Source: a virus. Taken from it: a stretch of DNA of 39,010 nucleotides. The notes beneath the pieces are model-generated. The model worked only from the letters and a program-made list of their open reading frames with translations, made no database searches and was not told the origin of the DNA. The DNA lies in the IMG/VR virus record IMGVR_UViG_3300018476_000022, positions 1 to 39,010 of that record. The stretch is one strand, 5' to 3'. The position numbers and the translations under genes were made by a program. Each line of letters starts with the position of its first letter. Position 1 is the first letter of the stretch. Below, in pieces: positions 26,641-33,035 of the stretch.

Positions 26641-27116
26641 TGCGTTACCTCCTCGATAACGGTGTTTCGGGTACAGGTGATATGATGCAACGTGCTCTGA
26701 TTGATCACGTTGGTAAAAGCCGCCATCGCCTGGACGGTCTGCGTCAGGTTCTCCTCGTCATGTCGGTACTTGCTGATGGTTTCGAGCCAGCCCACGTCCG
26801 CCACCACATGGACGAGCAGGATCGATGTCTTCAGCATCATGAGCGCATCCTCGATCTCATGCATCTGAGCCAGGTTCATGATCGGTGGTCGCTTGAACAC
26901 GACCGGCCAGACCAGTTCGCCAATGTGCCACCGGTCACAGACAACGTCGTATCCAAGATCGCACAGCCAGACAAGTGGATGCAGATACTCTCGATACGGA
27001 TCATCGGTAACAGGTGGACCCGGATGCAGTAAGGCTACGTGATCGCCCCTTGATGCGAGCTGCTGAGCAGCGGTGGTCTTGCCGACACCATCGGTGCCCT
27101 CGAGGATGACGATCAC
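26604..27116 (-). CDS. deoxynucleoside monophosphate kinase
   Basis: A 170-residue P-loop kinase of the thymidylate-kinase fold: GTDGVGKTT (7-15), LHPGPPVTDDPYREYL, and the DRW-type motif VVCDRWHIGELVW (Asp61, Arg62). GTG start overlaps the preceding stop; the 3' end overlaps the ThyA-fold gene by 37 bp. It would phosphorylate dTMP or a modified dCMP made by its neighbour. Substrate cannot be read from sequence. Confidence 0.8.
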   Translation of the reverse strand: MIVILEGTDGVGKTTAAQQLASRGDHVALLHPGPPVTDDPYREYLHPLVWLCDLGYDVVCDRWHIGELVWPVVFKRPPIMNLAQMHEIEDALMMLKTSILLVHVVADVGWLETISKYRHDEENLTQTVQAMAAFTNVINQSTLHHITCTRNTVIEEVTQWRLPQSVPLKP

Positions 27117-27289
27117 GGACCATCACCCGCCCAAGGATCGTCAACCAGTCCCAACTCTGCACGAATCTTGGCGAGTCCGTCGCACAAGCCGCAGCGCTTA
27201 TCACGCGTATGCAGACACAAGGCATGTCCACAATCATCACAAGGTTCTTCGATACGTCGTCCGTCGAACGCTCCCACGCATGGCTCCAT
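27113..27289 (-). CDS. 58-residue zinc-binding protein
   Basis: ATG at 27289-27287 overlaps the preceding stop; TGA overlaps the GTG of the kinase. MEPCVGAFDGRRIEEPCDDC then GHALCLHTRDKRCGLCDG carries CxxC, CxH and CxxC ligands for one or two zinc ions; ends LGLVDDPWAGDGP. Function unknown. Confidence 0.7.
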   Translation of the reverse strand: MEPCVGAFDGRRIEEPCDDCGHALCLHTRDKRCGLCDGLAKIRAELGLVDDPWAGDGP

Positions 27290-27702
27290 CAACAGTCATG
27301 CCCTCCCTGCCGGTACGGCTCGTCAAGCGCCCGGCCGTATGCATCCTTGTTCGACTCATCGTACCCATCCCGCTGACGCTTAGCATTGACGTCAGCCTTA
27401 CCGTTGTACATGGCATGGATGAGTTCGGCATCGTCGGTGCAGGTGAGCACGAGGTTCAGCCAGAAGTGCATAGCGTCGATCATCTCGCCGAGGAACGCGA
27501 TGTCATCACGCTCGGTCTTGGTCGACCACGGCTTCCACGGCTGCTCCTGCAATGCCTCCGCCAGTTCGCAGACCAGAGCGGTCATGTTCCAACGGATGTA
27601 ATCCTTACGCGCATCGCCGTCAAGGGAACGCGGATCGATGCTGAAGGAGTCAATCTGCAACTTCAACTGCCGTTGCAGCATCTCATCGAGTCTGTCAGTC
27701 AT
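27289..27702 (-). CDS. all-alpha dUTPase/MazG-like pyrophosphohydrolase
   Basis: ATG at 27702 is preferred (AAGGA 9 nt upstream) over the TTG at 27711; 137 residues. MTALVCELAEALQEQPWKPW has the ExxE motif of all-alpha NTP pyrophosphatases; EMIDAMHFWLNLVLTCTDDA supplies the second acidic pair; KADVNAKRQRDGYD matches dimeric dUTPase-like proteins. It would convert dUTP (or another dNTP) to dNMP and pyrophosphate, feeding the ThyA-fold enzyme or clearing unwanted nucleotides. Confidence 0.75.
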   Translation of the reverse strand: MTDRLDEMLQRQLKLQIDSFSIDPRSLDGDARKDYIRWNMTALVCELAEALQEQPWKPWSTKTERDDIAFLGEMIDAMHFWLNLVLTCTDDAELIHAMYNGKADVNAKRQRDGYDESNKDAYGRALDEPYRQGGHDC

Positions 27703-28117
27703 TGGTGTCAATCCTTAGCATGGTGATGTTCGCCTTCTCTGCGACGGCGAGGATGGTCGGGACATCGTAGAAATCACTCAGCAGCATGTCGTACCAGATC
27801 GTCTTGATCCCGTACGACGCCAGGACGATGACACAAGCCGGGCAGGAGATGTGCGTGCAGGCGAAGAAGCCGTCCTTCATCTCGTGCTTGGTCGTGTAGC
27901 GGAGAGCATTGATTTCCGCATGGATGACAAACGGTCGACGCTTCTCGCGATCCTCCCACGGCAAAGCCACGCCGGTAGGAGCTCCGTTGTATCCAACCCC
28001 AGCCACCGAGTAATCGGGCCGTAGAGCCACAGCGCCGACCTTGACGTAGGGGTCCTCAGAGCGAGTAGCCACCGCGTGGGCGAGGCGGATCGCCCACAAG
28101 TCCCACGTCGGCCTCAC
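27695..28117 (-). CDS. deoxycytidylate (dCMP) deaminase
   Basis: A 140-residue cytidine-deaminase-fold protein: VKVGAVALRPDYSVAGVGYN, HAEINAL (His66, Glu68) and SCPACVIVLASYGI (Cys92, Cys95), the zinc site and proton shuttle of ComE/dCMP deaminases. It turns dCMP into dUMP. It overlaps the resolvase gene by 4 bp. Confidence 0.88.
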   Translation of the reverse strand: MRPTWDLWAIRLAHAVATRSEDPYVKVGAVALRPDYSVAGVGYNGAPTGVALPWEDREKRRPFVIHAEINALRYTTKHEMKDGFFACTHISCPACVIVLASYGIKTIWYDMLLSDFYDVPTILAVAEKANITMLRIDTND

Positions 28118-28476
28118 GGGATCGGACGACGCATGGTCGCCTCGATGTCCTCGCGCATCACACCATAGTGCTCGTACGCTTCCTCAACCACGTACCAGCG
28201 CCCAGGTGGCATACCGGGCCGGGCGATGATGCCCAGCCACTTCTGATCGCCTTCCACCAGATGCCGCTGCGCGCAGAACAGTGTCGCCTGGCTGATCGCG
28301 GTAAGCATGTTCGCCTGATTCTTGACCTGGAGACGCTCGCCGAGATGCGGCACCCAAATGTCGCCCCGGTCGTTGACGCCGGCTAGGCGGAGCCGCTCGT
28401 TCTCATGGCCGTGAACCTTCAGCCATGTCGAGAAGCGGTTCTCCGCCGCGTTACCCTTCGTGTGAGCGTTAACCAT
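28114..28476 (-). CDS. Holliday junction resolvase-like nuclease
   Basis: A 120-residue protein: KGNAAENRFSTWLKVHGHEN, ERLRLAGVNDRGDIWVP and GERLQVKNQANM give E, D and QVK of a PD-(D/E)xK nuclease of the phage resolvase type. First gene of the nucleotide/recombination operon. Its ribosome site GGGAGG lies in the loop of a hairpin (28473-28504) whose stem includes the start codon. Confidence 0.72.
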   Translation of the reverse strand: MVNAHTKGNAAENRFSTWLKVHGHENERLRLAGVNDRGDIWVPHLGERLQVKNQANMLTAISQATLFCAQRHLVEGDQKWLGIIARPGMPPGRWYVVEEAYEHYGVMREDIEATMRRPIP

Positions 28477-28504
28477 TCCGTGCCTCCCAATGCTTTCGGA
28501 ATGG
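28473..28504 (-). promoter_or_regulatory. translation-initiation hairpin
   Basis: CCATTCCG and CGGAATGG (arms 28473-28480, 28497-28504) form an 8-bp stem. On the minus strand the ATG is in the second arm and GGGAGG is in the loop, so folding could limit translation of the operon's first gene. Confidence 0.4.
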
Positions 28505-28506
28505 CT

Positions 28507-28527
28507 AGTCTACCACGTCTGTATTCA
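28507..28527 (-). promoter_or_regulatory. promoter for the nucleotide/recombination operon
   Basis: Minus strand ATACAGACGTGG then TAGACT (28512-28507): TGG plus -10. It lies between the late-operon hairpins and the resolvase gene. Confidence 0.6.
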
Positions 28528-28534
28528 GGCTCTA

Positions 28535-28578
28535 GCGTGTGTGAAAGCACACGCAGGATCGGACGTACTTGTACGTCC
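28535..28578 (-). terminator. double hairpin ending the late operon
   Basis: GGACGTAC-AA-GTACGTCC (28561-28578, right against the sortase-like stop) followed by GCGTGTG/CACACGC (28535-28541, 28548-28554). No U tract, but two hairpins in tandem before the next promoter suggest the late operon's end. Confidence 0.5.
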
Positions 28579-28962
28579 TCACGCCTGCTGACAGAACACA
28601 AGCAGCCGACCACCTGGCATCGATGTCTGCAGGACCAACGGCCAGCCGGCCAGTTGAGCAGCGCTGTTCGATGCGGTGATGACCTTCTTCACAACGACCC
28701 ACTTGATGAGCGGCCGGCCCTGGAACCCCGTCGTGAAGAACGTCTCCCCAACGTACATAGCGGGTAGGTTTCGAAACACGCTGCCATGAGTCGTGCGATG
28801 GCCAGCCAGTAGGTTCCCGAACATGTACGTGACATTGCCGTTATCGACTGTGGCTTGTCCCCCGCTCACGATCGACCGATGGATGCCAAGCCGATCAATG
28901 TGCAGTAGCGGAGTGCAGGCAGAAAGCAGTACCGCCAAGGGGACAAGCCACAGACGCCTCAC
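28579..28962 (-). CDS. sortase-like lipoprotein lacking the catalytic Cys
   Basis: GTG at 28962-28960 overlaps the surface protein stop (GTGA); 127 residues. MRRLWLVPLAVLLSAC is a lipoprotein signal with lipobox LSAC (Cys16). The rest follows class D/E sortases: IVSGGQATVDNGNVTYMFGN, LLAGHRTTHGSVFRNLPAMY (His55), GWPLVLQTSMPGGRLLVF (Arg119). The residue expected to be the nucleophile Cys (TC before the Arg) is Ser114; another Cys occurs only at 124. It may be inactive, use Ser, or work as a substrate-binding or immunity-type factor. Shorter than host sortases (about 200 residues). Confidence 0.68.
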   Translation of the reverse strand: MRRLWLVPLAVLLSACTPLLHIDRLGIHRSIVSGGQATVDNGNVTYMFGNLLAGHRTTHGSVFRNLPAMYVGETFFTTGFQGRPLIKWVVVKKVITASNSAAQLAGWPLVLQTSMPGGRLLVFCQQA

Positions 28963-30119
28963 GCCGTCCGCCTCTTGATGCCGAAGCCAACACCGATGGC
29001 ACCGAGGCCGACGCCGATGAGGATCGGCACCCAAGGTCCACCGGCGGGCGGAAGCGTGTCTCGAGGACTGTTCAGCGTATCAAGCGCATTGCCGGGCCCG
29101 AACGGTCCGTTGGGGTTGGCGCAGGCTGCCGTCTCCGGTGGATACGTGACGAAGGCTGTCGCCGTCGGGTTCACGGTGTAGGTCAGGTTGATGCCTTCAC
29201 GCAGGAACTCGTCACTGGGATCACGCACCCAGAATCCGGCTGCGTTCAGGTTCCACCCAGGCACATCGGCGATGGTCCCATCCGGGTTCACAGCTGTACC
29301 GGGGTAGAGCAGATCAACCGTAACACCCGGCTGGTACACGAGTTCTTGCGTGCTCACCACATTGCCGTTGACGTCTGCCATCGTGAGGACACCCGTACGC
29401 CCAGCCAGTTCGGGGAACGTGTTCTGGAACTCGATACGGATGGTGGGCACTTCGGCATCACAGACGGTTGCGGCCGCGCCGAAGGTGAACGGTGCGCCAG
29501 GCCCAGGCGTTGGTCCTATCGGTTGCGTGGTCAATGGCGTAGTGGTGGACGCGCCCACGGTAGAAGATGTTGATGACGGTACCGTCGATGTCGTGGTAGA
29601 ACTCGAAGGCGATGCTGTCGTGGTTACGCCTGGCGGTAGCGTCGTCGTAGTACCCGGCGGGATCGAGAACTGGCTCGTCGGAATGCTCGACGTTGTCGGG
29701 GCCACGAAGCATATACCACCTGCCGGTACCGGATAGATGTCGCCGTGCGCCAGGTGAGCAGCCAGCGCTGGGAAGCCGATTTCAATGATCTGGAAGTTCG
29801 CCGGGTTGCCAGGCGGCAGGTGGCAGATCGTCACCTTCTGCTCGACGCTAGTCGGCGGAGCCATCACCGTTGTCGTGGTAGCCGGCAGCGTGGTAAGCGT
29901 GGGCGGAGGTGGAGCCGGCGTGGTCGTCGTCTCAGCATGGGTCGTCGTGGGATACGTCCCATGGGTCGTCGTGGGGTAGCCGTGAGTCGTGGTCGGATGA
30001 TCGTAGTCGCCCGAAGCCACCACAACGACGTCTGGCTCCTGGCCGGTAGGCGCCATCAGCACGAGGGCAGCCGCACCCGTGATGACGGTGGCATAGAACG
30101 CGCTACGCAACAACGGCAT
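28959..30119 (-). CDS. LPPAG-anchored, Thr-rich surface protein
   Basis: A 386-residue protein with an N-terminal signal segment (MPLLRSAFYATVITGAAALV), a repeat region of YPTTTHG-like units (about 40-75), a VTICHLPPGNPANFQ ... AHLAHGD motif known from secreted bacterial proteins (about 93-130), a second Thr/Ser/Pro linker (140-200), and a beta-rich domain (205-340). The C-terminus is a cell-wall sorting signal: LPPAG at 356-360, hydrophobic 361-380, then KRR. It should be exported and linked to the host wall by a sortase. It sits between endolysin and a sortase-like gene, so it is expressed late. Role could be superinfection exclusion or surface change. Confidence 0.75.
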   Translation of the reverse strand: MPLLRSAFYATVITGAAALVLMAPTGQEPDVVVVASGDYDHPTTTHGYPTTTHGTYPTTTHAETTTTPAPPPPTLTTLPATTTTVMAPPTSVEQKVTICHLPPGNPANFQIIEIGFPALAAHLAHGDIYPVPAGGICFVAPTTSSIPTSQFSIPPGTTTTLPPGVTTTASPSSSTTTSTVPSSTSSTVGASTTTPLTTQPIGPTPGPGAPFTFGAAATVCDAEVPTIRIEFQNTFPELAGRTGVLTMADVNGNVVSTQELVYQPGVTVDLLYPGTAVNPDGTIADVPGWNLNAAGFWVRDPSDEFLREGINLTYTVNPTATAFVTYPPETAACANPNGPFGPGNALDTLNSPRDTLPPAGGPWVPILIGVGLGAIGVGFGIKRRTA

Positions 30120-31005
30120 CGAACTCTGCTCCCGTCCATGAGCGCAGACCGTCGCCCTGAGGCAGCGGGCCGAGGAGGATCAGACCGGCCAAGTCCTCGA
30201 CGTTGAGCGTGCGCAGCGGAGCCTTCAGCGTCTCGTACTGCTTGTACTCCGCCTCACTGCGAACCCAGGACACCGTGTGTCCCAGGCCGTTGGCATCGAT
30301 CATGCCGACGAACTTGGCGTTGGCGCCCTTAACGGCGATCCGGTAAAGCATGTCATCTCCTGATGTCGGGGGAGGCAGCGGCGAAGAGCCGGCTACCTCG
30401 GTGCGGAACTTGTTCATGTCCCACGGCTTGTCGTTGTTGGTTGACCACCGTGACGGGCCTCGAGGATCGATCTTACGTGGAGGACTCCACTCAGCATGGC
30501 TGCGAATGTCGCTGACGACTACCAGGCCGTAAGCACTGCAGAGCGCCTGGTTCATCCTGATGTACGCGTCCTGCTGAGCCTGCGGCCATGACTCACCGAC
30601 GCCGTTGTTCGCCGCCTCAATGCCGAAGCAACGGCTGTTCCCGCTGTCAGCCGGCACCGTGCCCTTCGAGCAGTGCCAGGTGGTTCCACCGCCTTCGGCC
30701 GAGCCGCCGCCCTTGCCAGCATGGTTCGAGGCGCCTGCGGCGATCGCCGTAAAGTGGCCAGTCCGATCCAGCAGACCGTTGCTGATCGGATTGTCTGGCC
30801 CGTTGACCATGTAGTTCAGGTCATTCTGCGGGGACGTCTGGCTGGCAGTGTGGTGGTCCACGATACCCAGCAGCGCTTCGAAGCCACCGCTGCTACGGCT
30901 GTTGTGCTCCCAACCGGGGTAGCCCGAACACGACATGACTTCACCTAGGACGTCTAACAGATTCGGGTAGCCTGGCGTTCTACCGTCAAGCCAGATGCTT
31001 CCCAT
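30103..31005 (-). CDS. endolysin, N-acetylmuramoyl-L-alanine amidase
   Basis: A 300-residue amidase_2-type enzyme: GIVDHHTAS (His51/52), SNHAGKG (93-99), CFGIEAANNG and SHAEWSPPRKIDPRG (His170, Asp180) form the zinc site and active centre. A Pro linker (SSPLPPPTSGDD, about 208-219) leads to a C-terminal segment that probably binds the wall (YRIAVKGANAKFVGMIDANG). GGAGG 4-5 nt before ATG. It cleaves stem peptides from muramic acid at lysis. Confidence 0.9.
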   Translation of the reverse strand: MGSIWLDGRTPGYPNLLDVLGEVMSCSGYPGWEHNSRSSGGFEALLGIVDHHTASQTSPQNDLNYMVNGPDNPISNGLLDRTGHFTAIAAGASNHAGKGGGSAEGGGTTWHCSKGTVPADSGNSRCFGIEAANNGVGESWPQAQQDAYIRMNQALCSAYGLVVVSDIRSHAEWSPPRKIDPRGPSRWSTNNDKPWDMNKFRTEVAGSSPLPPPTSGDDMLYRIAVKGANAKFVGMIDANGLGHTVSWVRSEAEYKQYETLKAPLRTLNVEDLAGLILLGPLPQGDGLRSWTGAEFDAVVA

Positions 31006-31108
31006 GCTTCCTCCGCTTCTTACGTTTCTTCACTTTGGGGTCGAGGCCAACACGATGCTCGTACTTCTTACGGAACTTACGCTTCTTCCGAGCGCGTCGA
31101 TCGAACAT
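30986..31108 (-). CDS. 40-residue polybasic peptide between holin and endolysin
   Basis: ATG at 31108-31106, within the end of the holin gene; it overlaps the endolysin start by 20 bp. MFDRRARKKRKFRKKYEHRV then GLDPKVKKRKKRRKHGKHLA has more than half Lys/Arg/His. No clear ribosome site was identified; its end contains the endolysin ribosome site, so translation may couple to it. It resembles a ribosomal-tail-like or nucleic-acid-binding peptide; a membrane-active role in lysis is possible. Confidence 0.55.
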   Translation of the reverse strand: MFDRRARKKRKFRKKYEHRVGLDPKVKKRKKRRKHGKHLA

Positions 31109-31325
31109 CGCCATGCTGCGGCCAGGAGAACGTGATCACGCCACCGATCAGGAGCAGGGCGCCGATGACAACAATCAGGACTTGTCGGAAACCATTGAAG
31201 TTGACGTGCTCCAGCGTAATGGCGAGAACGAGCACGTCGACAAGGATGATGATGCCAAGCAGTCCGAGGATAGCTGCAACGATACGCTTAGTTACGTCAT
31301 CCGTCGAACTCAAGACGGCCGCCAC
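31077..31325 (-). CDS. holin-like membrane protein
   Basis: An 82-residue protein with two transmembrane segments (about residues 15-37 and 46-66; ILGLLGIIILVDVLVLAI and VLIVVIGALLLIGGVITF) and a charged C-terminus. Size, topology and position just ahead of the endolysin identify a holin, which opens the membrane at lysis. Confidence 0.75.
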   Translation of the reverse strand: MAAVLSSTDDVTKRIVAAILGLLGIIILVDVLVLAITLEHVNFNGFRQVLIVVIGALLLIGGVITFSWPQHGDVRSTRSEEA

Positions 31326-31528
31326 TCACGTGCGATCTTGTCGATGATGGCGGCGAAGACGAAGACGTGGAGTGCCTTCTCGTAATCGTGCATCTCATCG
31401 AAGTCAGGGTAGTAATCATCGTCGGCTATGCGGCGACGTTCACGAGCGAACAGCCGAGCCAATGCTTCCGGATCGGGTGGCGCAGAGTCCACCACGTCAT
31501 CCGGAGTGATGTCGCCAAAGTCACTCAC
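31310..31528 (-). CDS. 72-residue acidic hypothetical protein
   Basis: MSDFGDITPDDVVDSAPPDP then EALARLFARERRRIADDDYY and EKALHVFVFAAIIDKIAREW. Overlaps the fibre stop (ATGA) and the holin start. Helical with an acidic N-terminus. Position suggests a role in lysis or late assembly; no family recognised. Confidence 0.7.
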   Translation of the reverse strand: MSDFGDITPDDVVDSAPPDPEALARLFARERRRIADDDYYPDFDEMHDYEKALHVFVFAAIIDKIAREWRPS

Positions 31529-32712
31529 GTTGCCCTCAGTTCTGCGATCTCAGCTCGCATGTCCTTGACCGCTTGCCATAGTACCGCGACCATGCCGCTG
31601 AGGTCTAGCCCGAGAGAACTGCCCTCGCCTAACGTCAGACGTGGTGCAGCCGCTTGCACGTCCTCGGCTACGAAGCCATACCGGTAGAGCGGCGGCGGCA
31701 TATCCATGCGAACGATATACGGATTGTCCTCGATGTCGATGTGGGTTACCTCGACGGCGGCAGCCAACTCCGGCTGCAGGTCGTGGTATTCGACCGGCTG
31801 GATCATGTCGAGGGCATCCACCGCTGTAGCAGCCTCGAGCGGTGCGATCTCATCTTTGTACTGCTGCGCTGAGATGACCTGGAATGCCGAGGCGAGCAAC
31901 TTGACGTATCCGCTGTTGTCTCCATTCAACGCGCCGAGGTAGATGTTGCCGTCGGAGAATAACTGCAATGATGCCGTCCAGCCGGTGATGTGATCGGCAA
32001 ACCCGAGAGCACATTGGCCGCCGCCACCGACTCTGCCAATAGTGAGCGGCCGCTCGTTGTACCGGTTGCCAACCGGCATACCAACAATATTCGACACGCC
32101 CTGGCCAGCCGTACCCCACTGCGCGCCCATAAGTAACTGCGCCTGAGGCGAACCGATAGCACCGAACGCCTGCATATACGATTGCCCAGTTGAGCGTACA
32201 ATGATGTTACCGGTGCTCTGTACAACCGGTGTCTGCACGAGGCTGTTAGCGTAAACGGCTGCACCATAAACGCCGGCTGTTCCTACGATATTACCAGCCG
32301 TGTCGAAATAAGTATTGCTGCCGAGGATGCGAAGTGCGCTGGGTTCAGCACGGATGCTCCAGCCGCCGATGTCGACAACCTTCCCGTTAGCATTGCTCCA
32401 GAACTGCGCGACCATCTCACCACGTCCCGCATTCACTACGCGCAAAGCGTTATCATATAGGTCGAGGCTGAACGCTTCCGATGAAGGCACACCTTGCGTA
32501 CCATCCCCGGCTGCAAACTGAACCTGTGGATACGAGTTGCCAACCGGATCATTGATGATGACCGGTGACGTGAACGCTTGAATCGTACCCGGCGGCCCCT
32601 GCGGTCCTTGCGCACCGGTGGAACCAGTCGGCCCAACGGGACCAATCTCGCCCTGCGGACCCTGGATGCCCTCGGGTCCACGTATGTTCGTGCTCAAGTC
32701 CCAGGTCGGCAT
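31525..32712 (-). CDS. collagen-like tail fibre with S74 chaperone domain, copy 2
   Basis: A 395-residue protein. Residues about 9-42 are Gly-x-y repeats (RGPEGIQGPQGEIGPVGPTG ...). A beta-rich body follows, then a C-terminal intramolecular chaperone (peptidase S74) from about 295: ASAFQVISAQQYKDEIAPL with the Ser/Lys pair spaced five residues apart, FVAEDVQAAAPRL, LDLSGMVAVLWQAVKDMRAE. The domain trimerises fibres and then cuts itself off. Paralogue of 33032-34528. Confidence 0.82.
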   Translation of the reverse strand: MPTWDLSTNIRGPEGIQGPQGEIGPVGPTGSTGAQGPQGPPGTIQAFTSPVIINDPVGNSYPQVQFAAGDGTQGVPSSEAFSLDLYDNALRVVNAGRGEMVAQFWSNANGKVVDIGGWSIRAEPSALRILGSNTYFDTAGNIVGTAGVYGAAVYANSLVQTPVVQSTGNIIVRSTGQSYMQAFGAIGSPQAQLLMGAQWGTAGQGVSNIVGMPVGNRYNERPLTIGRVGGGGQCALGFADHITGWTASLQLFSDGNIYLGALNGDNSGYVKLLASAFQVISAQQYKDEIAPLEAATAVDALDMIQPVEYHDLQPELAAAVEVTHIDIEDNPYIVRMDMPPPLYRYGFVAEDVQAAAPRLTLGEGSSLGLDLSGMVAVLWQAVKDMRAEIAELRAT

Positions 32713-33035
32713 TACGCCTCCGGCTCAGTCTCCGGCTCGGGATCGTACGGCCAGTGAGCACCGATAGCGGCGGTGAGAGCACCGTCAGTGATGATGTCAG
32801 CATCGTGACCAGGAGCACCACGACCGGCTTGCAGCGCTGCTTCGTACGCAGCCTCGGTATCGACAGCCACCGGGTACATCAGCGGCTCAACGCCAATCTG
32901 ACCGGCGGCGAGCGTCTTACCGTAAGTGCTGTCCGCCTTCAACTCGTCGAACAGCAACTCCTTGTGCGCCATCGCCAGAACTCGAGCACGTAGCGCTGGG
33001 TCAGTTGCGGCTTGGGCGATGGATGATGCACTCAT
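32712..33035 (-). CDS. 107-residue protein between fibre genes
   Basis: MSASSIAQAATDPALRARVLAM then AHKELLFDELKADSTYG and an acidic end (HWPYDPEPETEPEA). It overlaps both fibre genes. Similar small helical proteins occur between actinophage minor tail genes; they may be fibre chaperones. Function inferred from position only. Confidence 0.65.
   Translation of the reverse strand: MSASSIAQAATDPALRARVLAMAHKELLFDELKADSTYGKTLAAGQIGVEPLMYPVAVDTEAAYEAALQAGRGAPGHDADIITDGALTAAIGAHWPYDPEPETEPEA

Noticed and set aside
28963-29034. Longer N-terminus for the sortase-like protein
   Set aside because: The extra 24 codons overlap the surface protein C-terminus and would hide the lipoprotein signal; the GTG at 28962 with GTGA overlap fits better.
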